A stretch of 64,000 bases of DNA from CAZEGI01 sp964512105 (GTDB lineage: Archaea; Altiarchaeota; Altiarchaeia; IMC4; CAZEGI01), in the NCBI GenBank assembly GCA_964512105.1, contig CAZEGI010000002.1:62001-126000 (forward strand), given 5' to 3'. Of the stretch, positions 26,559 to 34,599 are shown piece by piece (the stretch's first letter is position 1; the number at the start of each line of letters is the position of its first letter). The position numbers and the translations under genes are program-made. The notes beneath the pieces are model-generated. The model saw only the letters and a list, made by a program, of their open reading frames with translations, was not told where the DNA came from and did not search any database.

Positions 26559-26607
26559 TAGTTGTTAAATTAGGATATAATTACTTAAATACATAATCTA
26601 TGACATC

Positions 26608-27813
26608 ATGAAAGTCGTACTTGCGTATTCCGGCGGTTTGGATACTTCGATTTGCATAAAGTGGCTTCAGGACAAGTACAAAGCCAAGGTCGTGACGCTT
26701 ACTCTGGAACTTGGGGAGGAGAAAAAAGACCTGAAAAAAATCGAGGAGAAGGCGAAAAAACTCGGGGCAATAAAAACTTATAGCATTGACGCCCGCAACG
26801 AATTCGTGAAAGATTACGTGAATCCTGCGATAAAGGCGAACGCACTTTACGAGGGAAAATATCCTGTTTCCACTGCAATCGGAAGACCGTTGATAGCAAA
26901 GAAACTTGTGGAAATCGCTGAAAAGGAAAAGGCTGACGCGGTTGCCCACGGCTCGACAGGAAAGGGCAACGACCAGGTGAGGTTTGATGTCACGGTTGCT
27001 GCGCTGAACCCAAAACTGAAGGTAATCGCACCGATGCGCGAGTGGCCGATGCCTCGCGAGGTTGAAATCCAGTATGCGAAAGAGCATGGAATCGAGATTC
27101 CCGTGACCGTTGAAGACCCGTACAGTTACGACATAAACCTCTGGGGCAAGTCCGCGGAAGCCGGTCCTTTGGAGAACCCAATGTTCGAACCAACGGAAGC
27201 GTGCATGAAGCTCACAACAAAACCTGAAAAGGCCCCTGACAAGCCGGAGTATGTTACCATCGAATTTGAAAAAGGGATTCCTGTCGGCCTGAACGGAAAA
27301 AAACTTGACGAAATCGATCTGATAAAAAAATTAAACAAAATTGCAGGTGCTCACGGCGTCGGCCGCATCGACATGATTGAGGACAGGTTAGTCGGCATCA
27401 AATCCCGTGAAACGTACGAGTGCCCGGCAGCTACTGTCATTTTAGAAGCGCACAAGGAACTTGAGCGCCTGACCCTGACGCGCGAGGAAAATTTGTTTAA
27501 GGAGATCCTTGATTCAAAATGGACGCAGCTCGTTTACTTCGGTTTATGGTATGAACCCCTAAAGCAGGATTTGGAGGCGTTCATCAACGAAACGCAGAAG
27601 GTCGTTTCCGGAAAGGTTAAAATGAAATTATACAAAGGCTCGTGCAGGGTTGTTGGTCGTGAATCTCCAAACTCGCTTTACGATTACGGCCTTGCGACTT
27701 ACGACGAAACCGACAGGTTCGACCACTCCGCTGCAGAGGGCTTCGTAAAGCTGTGGGGTCTCTCCTCCAGGATTGCCGGAAAACGAAGGAGAAAATCATC
27801 TAAGGGCGGCTAA
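26608..27813 (+). CDS. argG: Argininosuccinate synthase
   Basis: ATP-dependent joining of citrulline and aspartate. The 401-residue product begins with the N-type PP-motif AYSGGLDTSI and has GSTGKGNDQVRF and the EFMSI-region equivalent YSYDINLWG. Length is normal. TATA-like CTTAAATAC about 26 nt before the ATG suggests a leaderless transcript. A lysine/arginine-rich tail overlaps the convergent DJ-1-like gene by 18 bases. Confidence 0.97.
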   Translation: MKVVLAYSGGLDTSICIKWLQDKYKAKVVTLTLELGEEKKDLKKIEEKAKKLGAIKTYSIDARNEFVKDYVNPAIKANALYEGKYPVSTAIGRPLIAKKLVEIAEKEKADAVAHGSTGKGNDQVRFDVTVAALNPKLKVIAPMREWPMPREVEIQYAKEHGIEIPVTVEDPYSYDINLWGKSAEAGPLENPMFEPTEACMKLTTKPEKAPDKPEYVTIEFEKGIPVGLNGKKLDEIDLIKKLNKIAGAHGVGRIDMIEDRLVGIKSRETYECPAATVILEAHKELERLTLTREENLFKEILDSKWTQLVYFGLWYEPLKQDLEAFINETQKVVSGKVKMKLYKGSCRVVGRESPNSLYDYGLATYDETDRFDHSAAEGFVKLWGLSSRIAGKRRRKSSKGG

Positions 27814-28407
27814 TATACTCTCCCCGAATTCCTCCGCGTTTGCCGGGCCCTCCGCTGTTATGATTTTTCCGTCAACCACGACACCGCGCTTTATGTATTT
27901 TGCCCCTCTTTCCTTGAGAATCTGTATTATCTCGTCGTCCGGGAAAGCGGTTGCTGCCCTGCCGTTCAAAACACCCGCCTTTGCCAAAACCGCGCCGGAC
28001 GCGCATATGCCCGCAACGACCTTCCCCTTCGAATTTGCTTCGCTGACAATGGAGAAAACTTTCGTGTCGTTCCACAACCAATCCCGTGAGCCGGAACCGC
28101 CCACAACAACGACGGCCGCATAGTCATCCACCCTAACGCTTCCGAGAGAGATGTCGGGCCTGACAGTCGTCCCGAGCATTCCCCTGAACGTTCCGGAGCC
28201 GGGACCGGTAACGACAATGTCAAAACCTGCATCCCTAAGAATATCGCGCGGTTTCGCAAACTCCTCGTCCCTGAAATTTTCAGGGGCTAAAATAAAAAGT
28301 ACTTTCACACCAACCACCTCCGTTTTTTGTTCCTGTTTTGTTGCTATACAACCGCAAACAATAACAGCGCAAATACCAAAAATGAGGATTTTTTGTAACC
28401 TCATCAA
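27796..28407 (-). CDS. DJ-1/PfpI family protein with lipoprotein-like signal
   Basis: The 203-residue product has an N-terminal hydrophobic stretch with a lipobox-like end (IVCGC at about residues 16-20), then a DJ-1/PfpI domain: VLFILAPENFRDEEF with the conserved Glu, and the nucleophile elbow AGICASGAVLA with the reactive Cys. Family members act as glyoxalases, deglycases or peptidases. The signal suggests it is exported and lipid-anchored, unusual since most relatives are cytosolic; it could instead be a simple membrane anchor. Confidence 0.8.
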   Translation of the reverse strand: MMRLQKILIFGICAVIVCGCIATKQEQKTEVVGVKVLFILAPENFRDEEFAKPRDILRDAGFDIVVTGPGSGTFRGMLGTTVRPDISLGSVRVDDYAAVVVVGGSGSRDWLWNDTKVFSIVSEANSKGKVVAGICASGAVLAKAGVLNGRAATAFPDDEIIQILKERGAKYIKRGVVVDGKIITAEGPANAEEFGESILAALR

Positions 28408-28438
28408 TTAATATATCCTTTAAATAAATGAATATTAT

Positions 28439-29854
28439 ATGAAATCCCGCTTGCTGTTGTTATCGGGTTTATTCATACTCTTCCTATCCCCCACCATTTA
28501 TGCAGTCCCGATTCCCGGATACAGGATTTACGGGCAGGTGACATTTGCGGGGCATAACGTTAGTGGTGCTTCGGTAAGCGTTACCGGAAACGTTTCCGGA
28601 TTCCTGTGGAACGGCACAACCGACGCGAACGGGATATACAACACGGGTGCGATGCTCAGCATAACCGATGGCGAGTTATTTACGGTTTTTGCAAATTATT
28701 CCCGGATTAATGGAACCGCCACAGACATAGCAACGGGTGTGAACAGACGCATAGACGTTGAACTTGGCGGGGACTGGGAGCGCCTGCCTGGGTTGCCGGG
28801 TTATCGTATCTATGGTTTAGTGTCCAGTAGCACTAATGCGCTTGAGAACGCAACGGTCAATGTGACAGGCAGCACGTCCGGATTCCTGTGGAACGGCACA
28901 ACCGACGCGAACGGGATATACAACACGGGCGCGACCCTGAACGTTACCATCGGCGAGACGATAACGGTAACAGCCCTTTACGGCTCAAGAAGAGCCTCCG
29001 GGAGTGGAACGGCAGCCGGTGCAAATCTTCGCGTGGATGTGACATTTGCGAGGCCATCACGCACACACCTCACGAAATTCAGGATTTATGGCATTGTGAA
29101 AGACCAAGATAACAACCCTCTACCCGAAGCGTCAATCAACATAACCGGTTCGAGCAGCGGAATGCTCTGGAGCGGAACTTCTGATGCTAAAGGCAGATAC
29201 GATACGGATTACGAGTTGATAGTTGACAAAACCGAAACGATAACCGTTACGGTTGTTTATGCAGGTGCGACGGCGTCAGGGAACGGAACCGTTTCTGGCG
29301 ATGAACTTGAAATTGATGTGAGTGTTTCGGTTCCTGTTGAAACAACACTTCCTTCATCAACGTCAACAACAGCAACCACAACCCCCCCGTTATTACCGGG
29401 TTATCAGGTGTATGGACGGGTGTTTGATAGTGCGGGTAACCTGATTCCGGATGCAAGGGTCAAGGTTGAGGATTCCAAGCGCATATTATGGACCGGAACC
29501 ACAAATGCCGGAGGCGTTTACGACACAGGCCCGAGCCTAAGGATAGACTCAGGAGAAACTTTAACCGTTACGGCCGAATACCGCGGAGAGATCTCTCGGA
29601 AGACGGGCCATGCAGTCGGGAGCGGCCTGCAGCTTGACCTAACACTTGGCATAACCCAGAGCACCACCGCAGTGATAACAAGCGTGCCATCGACCACCGT
29701 TGTGGTCACAACCATTCCGAAAACGGAAGCGAGAAAATTACCGACATCAACGATTTTGTTCCTTCTGCTGATACTGGTACTGGCAGTAATAGTCATCCAA
29801 AAAAACCGAAAAAAGTCCGGAAACAAAGGCGCCAAAAAGAAAAGACGTTCCTAA
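28439..29854 (+). CDS. Surface-anchored protein with four repeats and C-terminal membrane anchor
   Basis: A signal peptide (residues 1-22, hydrophobic core LLLLSGLFILFL) precedes four repeats of about 90 residues, each of the form (G)Y-RIYG-V...A-V-V-G...LW-GTT(D/N)A-G-Y-TG...ET-TVTA-Y. This resembles the carboxypeptidase-regulatory-like (transthyretin) beta fold. A Thr/Ser-rich spacer separates repeats 3 and 4, another follows repeat 4, and a transmembrane helix (LPTSTILFLLLILVLAVIVI) with a basic tail anchors the C-terminus. Many NxT/NxS sites suggest N-glycosylation. Likely a cell-surface or adhesion protein; the ligand is unknown. Confidence 0.75.
   Translation: MKSRLLLLSGLFILFLSPTIYAVPIPGYRIYGQVTFAGHNVSGASVSVTGNVSGFLWNGTTDANGIYNTGAMLSITDGELFTVFANYSRINGTATDIATGVNRRIDVELGGDWERLPGLPGYRIYGLVSSSTNALENATVNVTGSTSGFLWNGTTDANGIYNTGATLNVTIGETITVTALYGSRRASGSGTAAGANLRVDVTFARPSRTHLTKFRIYGIVKDQDNNPLPEASINITGSSSGMLWSGTSDAKGRYDTDYELIVDKTETITVTVVYAGATASGNGTVSGDELEIDVSVSVPVETTLPSSTSTTATTTPPLLPGYQVYGRVFDSAGNLIPDARVKVEDSKRILWTGTTNAGGVYDTGPSLRIDSGETLTVTAEYRGEISRKTGHAVGSGLQLDLTLGITQSTTAVITSVPSTTVVVTTIPKTEARKLPTSTILFLLLILVLAVIVIQKNRKKSGNKGAKKKRRS
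28595..28647 (+). repeat. 53-nt direct repeat, copy 1, in the surface protein gene
   Basis: Identical to 28877-28929 over 53 bases; both encode SGFLWNGTTDANGIYNTG. Flanking DNA is clearly diverged, so this looks like recent gene conversion or partial duplication between domain repeats 1 and 2. Confidence 0.9.
28877..28929 (+). repeat. 53-nt direct repeat, copy 2, in the surface protein gene
   Basis: Second copy of the block at 28595-28647, spaced 282 nt (94 codons), one domain length, so recombination between the copies would add or remove exactly one repeat in frame. Confidence 0.9.
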
Positions 29855-31737
29855 ACCAGCCTTACGCTGTCGAGATTCCTCGGAGCTGATGCTTCAATCT
29901 TGAACATCTCGTTTATCGTGAGCGCGAGGTTGTTGCACTTCTCGGACTCGCCGTGGACAACGAGCGCGCGTTTCGGTCGTGGATAAACTTTCTTCGAGTA
30001 TCCCAGCAACTGCCTCCTGTCCGCGTGCCCTGAAAATCCTTCAACGGTTTTTATGTCGAGTTCCACCTTTATGGCCCTGGTTTTTCCGTTGTCCTCCATC
30101 GGAATCTCCTTGATGCCGTTCTGTATGCGCCTCCCCATGGAGCCCTCGGCTTGGTAACCGACAAATGTAAGTGTGTTTCTCTTGTCTTCCGCAAGGTGCC
30201 TGAAGTACTCAAGTACCGGGCCGCCTGTCATCATGCCGGCTGTTGCGAGAATAACACAAGGTTCCTTTCGGCTTAAAACATCGCTGCGTTTTTTGGCATC
30301 AACCTTCTCGAAGGTGTCAACCAAAAACGGGTTGTAACCGTTGAAAACGCGGTGTTTCAAATCGCGCTTCAGGTATTCCGGATAGGTTGTGTGGATTGCT
30401 GTGGCTTCCCATATCATCCCGTCCAGGAACACGGGAACATCGAGTTCGTAATAACGGTGGCAGTTCTCAAGGACCATCATTACCTCCTGGGAGCGGCCGA
30501 CAGAGAACACGGGAATCAGAACCTTGCCTCCTCTCCCGATGGTTTCCTTTATCGTCTGAATCAGCAGTTTTTCCGCATCCCGTCTCTTCGGCAGCGAATC
30601 GTGCCTTCCGCCGTACGTTGATTCGATAATGAGCGTTTCTGCCCTCGGAAATTCGTAGTTCGCAGGTTCCAATAAGCGGGTATCCCCGAACTTGAAGTCG
30701 CCGGTGTAAACAAGGTTGTGCAGACCCTCGCCGATGTGCAAATGCACTATGGAAGAACCGAGAATGTGGCCGGCGTTGTACAACGTAAGACGCATGTCCG
30801 GCGTTATATCAGCAACTTCCCCGTATTCGAGGGAAATCGTATGCTTGATCATCTCCTTGATTTCCTTTGACGTGAACGGCAGTTCGTTGTTCTCTCTCAA
30901 ACCGACGTCGAGAGCATCCAGCTGCAGCAGTGCCATCAAATCCCTTGTCGGCTCTGTGCAGTAAACCGGGCCTTCATAACCGTACTTGTAAAGATACGGC
31001 ACGAAGGCGCAGTGGTCGAGATGCGCGTGCGATATTATCACGGCATCAAGCTGGTCAATGGCGAGTTTCGCAGCCCTGAAATCCGGGAACCTGTCCGTTC
31101 CCGTGGCCGCGGCGTTTATACCGCAATCCAGCAGAACGTTGCTTTCGGGAGTCTGGAGCAGCATGCACGACCTTCCTACCTCGCGCGCGCCGCCCAGCGG
31201 CGTTACTCTAATCCAGTCGCATTCGGAATCCGGTTTTTTGTATATGTCCCTGCCGACGGTTTTCAGGATTTTTTTTCTTTCCTTCGTGTGATCGTAGAGC
31301 GTTCTTCTTACTGTTCTTATTGTTTCTGAATCTATTGGGGATTTTCTAAGCAGCCTTGGAATCCAGTACGTCTTCTTCGAGATTTCATCGAGCGTTGAGC
31401 CGTATTTCCCTATCACGAGCCCAAGCTTTTCCGCCTCTATCAGGACCTCTCCGAACTCGGGGTCGAATATCACGTGCGTGAGGTTGGCCTCTTTTGGTAT
31501 TATGCCTTCTATGACCTCCTTTGCCTTTTCCGGCTCAAGAAGGCGGTCCGCATCCGAACGTATGATGATGCGTTTCTTCAGCAGCACCGCAAGGTTCCTG
31601 ACCTCGTTGTTGTTCTCAACGAAGTATGGAAGGTCGTTTGTGTAAAGCACAATCTTCGGACCCTCAACATCCACTTCGGTAATTTTGCCTGCCGGAGCGT
31701 TTTCCTCAACTAACTGCTTAATCTCCTTAAATTCCAT
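29851..31737 (-). CDS. aCPSF1 / FttA, beta-CASP ribonuclease (transcription termination factor)
   Basis: An archaeal CPSF73-like nuclease that cleaves nascent RNA and drives factor-dependent termination. The 628-residue product has two N-terminal KH-like domains (VIGKYGSTLDEI carries the GxxG), a metallo-beta-lactamase core with SHAHLDHCAFVPYL, and a beta-CASP domain (ESTYGGRHD, PVFSVGRSQE, TAGMMTGGP, SGHADRRQLL). ATG 31737 is chosen over GTG 31744-31746 because GTGAT lies just upstream as a ribosome-binding site. The 3' end overlaps the convergent surface-protein gene by four bases. Confidence 0.96.
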   Translation of the reverse strand: MEFKEIKQLVEENAPAGKITEVDVEGPKIVLYTNDLPYFVENNNEVRNLAVLLKKRIIIRSDADRLLEPEKAKEVIEGIIPKEANLTHVIFDPEFGEVLIEAEKLGLVIGKYGSTLDEISKKTYWIPRLLRKSPIDSETIRTVRRTLYDHTKERKKILKTVGRDIYKKPDSECDWIRVTPLGGAREVGRSCMLLQTPESNVLLDCGINAAATGTDRFPDFRAAKLAIDQLDAVIISHAHLDHCAFVPYLYKYGYEGPVYCTEPTRDLMALLQLDALDVGLRENNELPFTSKEIKEMIKHTISLEYGEVADITPDMRLTLYNAGHILGSSIVHLHIGEGLHNLVYTGDFKFGDTRLLEPANYEFPRAETLIIESTYGGRHDSLPKRRDAEKLLIQTIKETIGRGGKVLIPVFSVGRSQEVMMVLENCHRYYELDVPVFLDGMIWEATAIHTTYPEYLKRDLKHRVFNGYNPFLVDTFEKVDAKKRSDVLSRKEPCVILATAGMMTGGPVLEYFRHLAEDKRNTLTFVGYQAEGSMGRRIQNGIKEIPMEDNGKTRAIKVELDIKTVEGFSGHADRRQLLGYSKKVYPRPKRALVVHGESEKCNNLALTINEMFKIEASAPRNLDSVRLV

Positions 31738-31818
31738 GTAAATCACTAACTCTAACCATGAATCAATAGTGTCTAATGCTTACAGAATTTGAAATCATCA
31801 TCCAAGAAGTTTTGATGT

Positions 31819-32448
31819 TTACTTCTTTTTCGTATTTTCACTCATGGCTTTGATGTCGCGCTCGGAATACCGCTTGAAACCGTTTTTGGTGATTACCGCC
31901 AAGTCTATACCATCGCCGGTTGCGGTGTCCCTCGCAAGTGCGGATTTCAGCGCCTTCAGCGCAACGGGCATGTTTTCATCAATACTGCCGCTCTCTGAAT
32001 ATTCGTGCTCCAAAACACCATACGCCATGGGTGAACCGGATCCTGTTGACGCGTACTTCTCTTCTATCAGGCCGCCAATCGGGTCGAGGGTGTAAAGCCC
32101 CGCCTTGACATCGAACCCCCCAACCAGCACCTGAACCAGATACGGAAATATCTTATTACCCTGCAGTATGTTCGCCATGAGCGTGGCAACTGCGTTGGTC
32201 GTCATCCTCTCGTGATTGTTTACCTCATACAAACTTGCTTCCGCCTGCATCAGCCTCATGAGCGATTCGGCATCACCAACACTGCCCGCGACAGTTGCAC
32301 CGACCATCCCGTTTATGTCAAAAATCTTCCTCGCCTGCTTGCTCGCTACGAACGTTCCCCAGGACGCTCTCTTGTCTGCAATAAGTATCACACCGTCGCT
32401 GCACGTTAACCCTATTGTGGTTGTTCCCTTCAGAGTGTTAGTATCCAA
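31819..32448 (-). CDS. psmB: Proteasome beta subunit
   Basis: Protease subunit of the 20S core. An eight-residue propeptide (MDTNTLKG) precedes the catalytic Thr (residue 9, TTTIGL); the conserved Asp and Lys are in ADKRAS, and GSGSPMAYG and YSESGSIDE-type segments follow. The start codon appears to be TTG, supported by GAGGGAT eight bases upstream (about 32455-32461). The alpha subunit is not in the window. A PAC2-type assembly chaperone is encoded 3.4 kb away. Confidence 0.95.
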   Translation of the reverse strand: MDTNTLKGTTTIGLTCSDGVILIADKRASWGTFVASKQARKIFDINGMVGATVAGSVGDAESLMRLMQAEASLYEVNNHERMTTNAVATLMANILQGNKIFPYLVQVLVGGFDVKAGLYTLDPIGGLIEEKYASTGSGSPMAYGVLEHEYSESGSIDENMPVALKALKSALARDTATGDGIDLAVITKNGFKRYSERDIKAMSENTKKK

Positions 32449-32532
32449 GAAAATCCCTCAGACGAAATACCTTTATAACTGTATCAAACTATAATACACA
32501 TCCCTATATAAATACGTTTTTATCTCCTCTAT

Positions 32533-33411
32533 TTAATTCGAGGGATAAACTGAATCGTTCCTCAACTCATCCATGCGGGCATCTATGAGTTCCACGATTT
32601 CTTTTTTCGTCATCCGGGGATTGTAGAACGATATCTGTAGCAGCCGTTCCGCCAGAACCTCGTCGCCTACCACGGTTCTGACCCACTCCGAGAAATCGTT
32701 TATCCTGCCGAGATGGAAATCAACAACCCTGTTCGGAGCCATCTTCAGCTCCTTGGATAGCTGCTCCAGCGAAGCGATTTCCGCGAGCGTCGTGTTCCCC
32801 ATCCTTAGATGCAATTTTTTGTCGTCATCAACGGTCCTCAGATATTTATGGTCACCTTTGAATGCGAGCGGCACGGTTTCATCAATGATGCTCTCAAAGG
32901 CGTTGTTGTTTCCGTACAGTATCCTCACGTTTATCTCGTCCAGCTCCTTAATCTCGTCCAGGCAGTTCGCTAACACCGAATCGTAGACAAGCGTCTCAAC
33001 AGAATTCGGTTTTATTAGCACAGAATCGAAATTCTCGCAGAGCAGCTCGTATATTCCTCCGGAAGAGGCACTTCCGCTGAGCATCGGTAGTTCTCCTCCT
33101 TCCGGCACGATTTCAGCCGCATGACAAACGCGCCTTAATGTTGACACCACCCTGTAAGAGTTTTCGTCGCTGTTCTTAACTTTGAGTTCAATCCTGCCGG
33201 TTTCCCGGTCGTAGTAAACGCCACCAATCTCCAGCGGTGCTCTGAGACCCTGCGTTTTGCTGATGAGAAAAACCGTGGCCATGAAGAGCACGAAAAGGAA
33301 AATCAGCACGTACAGCCTGCCAATAACCAGCGGGTCGGCGTTGTCGGACTCACCGCTCGCTACCGCTACAAGACCCAAAACCGCCAGCAGATACAACAGT
33401 TTGGTTTTCAT
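32533..33411 (-). CDS. Membrane-anchored protein with C-terminal DUF5752-like domain, paralogue 1
   Basis: The 292-residue product has a signal-like N-terminus (LLYLLAVLGLVAVASG), a transmembrane helix (about residues 31-50) and a beta-rich domain containing YDRETGRIELKVKN and PNSVETLVYD. The C-terminal part (IASLEQLSKELKMAP, VDFHLG, NDFSEWVRTVVGDEVLAERL, KEIVELIDARM) looks like the domain of unknown function DUF5752. The adjacent gene (33472-34350) is a paralogue of the same length. The topology suggests an extracytoplasmic beta domain, but orientation is not certain. No function can be assigned. Confidence 0.6.
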   Translation of the reverse strand: MKTKLLYLLAVLGLVAVASGESDNADPLVIGRLYVLIFLFVLFMATVFLISKTQGLRAPLEIGGVYYDRETGRIELKVKNSDENSYRVVSTLRRVCHAAEIVPEGGELPMLSGSASSGGIYELLCENFDSVLIKPNSVETLVYDSVLANCLDEIKELDEINVRILYGNNNAFESIIDETVPLAFKGDHKYLRTVDDDKKLHLRMGNTTLAEIASLEQLSKELKMAPNRVVDFHLGRINDFSEWVRTVVGDEVLAERLLQISFYNPRMTKKEIVELIDARMDELRNDSVYPSN

Positions 33412-33443
33412 GGCTGCACAAGACAGCCGCCACCAATATTTAT
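33412..33443 (-). promoter_or_regulatory. Promoter and conserved 23-nt block before paralogue 1
   Basis: The TATA-like AATAAATATT (about 33435-33445) is followed by a 23-nt block (33412-33434) running to the ATG. It contains an inverted repeat GGCTG/CAGCC around TCTTGTG. The block differs from the one before paralogue 2 at only two positions, one of them in the repeat arm, where a G-T pair is retained. Confidence 0.55.
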
Positions 33444-33471
33444 TAGATTTTGCGCCTTAAAAAACCAAAAC

Positions 33472-34350
33472 TCAGTTGTTTCTCAGTTCACCGATGCGGC
33501 ACTCGATGAGGTCAACAACCCCCTTTTTCGTGACCTGGTCGTTAAACGGCAGGTCTCTCAGGCTCTCTGCAAGAATCTCGTCACCTATCGCATTATCGAT
33601 CCACTCCGCGAAATCGTTTGTATTCTTGGTTCTCATGTGAAAGTCAACCGCCTTCTTCGGTGCTTTTTTCAATTCCTTTACGAGATGTTCCAGAGAACCA
33701 ACTTCCGCATGTACTACATCGTGGTCTGATTTCAGAATGAATTTTTTGTCGTCATTCACAGGCTTCAGGTAATCGTGGGTTTTCCTGACGGTCAGCACCA
33801 TATCCTCATCAAGCGCATTAACAAAACCGCCGTCGTCGTTCGCATGCATTATCCCAACATTCACCTTGTCCTGCCCCCCTAACTTGTCGGAAAATTCCGG
33901 ACTCAGGTCATAGCTGAACGTTTCAACGGAGTTCGGTTCGATTGTCTTCACCGAATCATCACCGCAAAGCAGTTCGTAATTTTTTGCAGAGCCCGCACCA
34001 GCCGGAAGCATTTCAATTTCGGCACCTTCCCCTTCTACGGGTTGGTCATCCGTGGGGCGGACCAACCTTATCGCCGGCTTTACGTCATACGAACTTTCAG
34101 CGTTGTTCTTCACGACCAGCTCTACCCTGCCTTCATCCTTTTTGTGGTAAACTCCGACAATCTCAAGTGTTTTTTTGGATTTTTCCGCCTCTCTTAAAAG
34201 AAACACGGCAGCGGCGGAGAGTGTACCCAAAAGCAGTAGCACGTCATAATACCTGCTGGTAAGAACGTTCCTGACACCGGTTTCTGCACTCGCAAGCGTT
34301 GCAATATTCAAAACCGCTGGCAGCTCCATCAATCTATATCTGGTTTTCAT
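33472..34350 (-). CDS. Membrane-anchored protein with C-terminal DUF5752-like domain, paralogue 2
   Basis: A second 292-residue protein with the same plan as its downstream neighbour: short hydrophobic N-terminus, transmembrane helix (about residues 35-53), a beta domain (KKDEGRVELVVKNNAESSYDV, PNSVETFSYD), then VGSLEHLVKELKKAP, VDFHMR, NDFAEWIDNAIGDEILAESL and KGVVDLIECRI. The two are clearly homologous but strongly diverged, so the duplication is old. Each has its own promoter. No function can be assigned; the conserved C-terminal domain resembles DUF5752. Confidence 0.6.
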   Translation of the reverse strand: MKTRYRLMELPAVLNIATLASAETGVRNVLTSRYYDVLLLLGTLSAAAVFLLREAEKSKKTLEIVGVYHKKDEGRVELVVKNNAESSYDVKPAIRLVRPTDDQPVEGEGAEIEMLPAGAGSAKNYELLCGDDSVKTIEPNSVETFSYDLSPEFSDKLGGQDKVNVGIMHANDDGGFVNALDEDMVLTVRKTHDYLKPVNDDKKFILKSDHDVVHAEVGSLEHLVKELKKAPKKAVDFHMRTKNTNDFAEWIDNAIGDEILAESLRDLPFNDQVTKKGVVDLIECRIGELRNN

Positions 34351-34382
34351 GGCCGCACAAAACAGCCGCCACCATTTATATA
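34351..34382 (-). promoter_or_regulatory. Promoter and conserved 23-nt block before paralogue 2
   Basis: TATA-like TATATAAAT (about 34374-34382) lies 25-32 nt before the ATG, and the interval 34351-34373 is 21 of 23 identical to the matching interval before paralogue 1, including GTGGCGGCTGT and the GGCTG/CGGCC arms. Confidence 0.55.
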
Positions 34383-34406
34383 TTGAAAAATGGGTTTAAA
34401 AAGAAA

Positions 34407-34455
34407 AGAAATCGCTTTGCGGGTTAACCAAACTCCTCTAACCTCTTCTGCCCAA
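34407..34455 (-). repeat. Diverged duplicate of the EndoQ 3' end
   Basis: This stretch aligns at roughly 70 percent with 34578-34630, the last codons of EndoQ plus the hairpin after its stop. Read leftwards it encodes KKVGQKRLEEFG and a stop, against YGQKTLGEF and a stop in EndoQ. Both tails match QxxLxxF. There is no start codon upstream in this frame, so it is a remnant rather than a gene. Confidence 0.55.
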
Positions 34456-34471
34456 CCTTTTTCCTTCTTTA

Positions 34472-34519
34472 GAAAAGAAAGAAAAACGTAATTTGGATGT
34501 CAAATTTTCCATCCAAATT
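34472..34519 (-). terminator. Hairpin with T-rich tail, second terminator after EndoQ
   Basis: AATTTGGATG (34490-34499) and CATCCAAATT (34510-34519) form a perfect 10-bp stem with a 10-nt loop. On the minus strand it is followed by a T-rich run (34472-34487), as expected for archaeal intrinsic termination. Another 9-bp inverted repeat (TTTAAGAGG/CCTCTTAAA, 34521-34549) lies next to it. Confidence 0.55.
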
Positions 34520-34551
34520 TTTTAAGAGGGAGAAAAACGACCTCTTAAAAT

Positions 34552-34597
34552 GATGAAAAAGAAAGAAACAAAACAAAAGAATTTGCTTTGCAAATTC
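34552..34597 (-). terminator. Hairpin with T-rich tail directly after EndoQ
   Basis: GAATTTG (34579-34585) and CAAATTC (34591-34597) form a 7-bp stem three bases after the EndoQ stop on the minus strand, followed by about 25 nt of T-rich sequence. It is the likely primary terminator of the EndoQ transcript. Confidence 0.6.
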
Positions 34598-34599
34598 AA

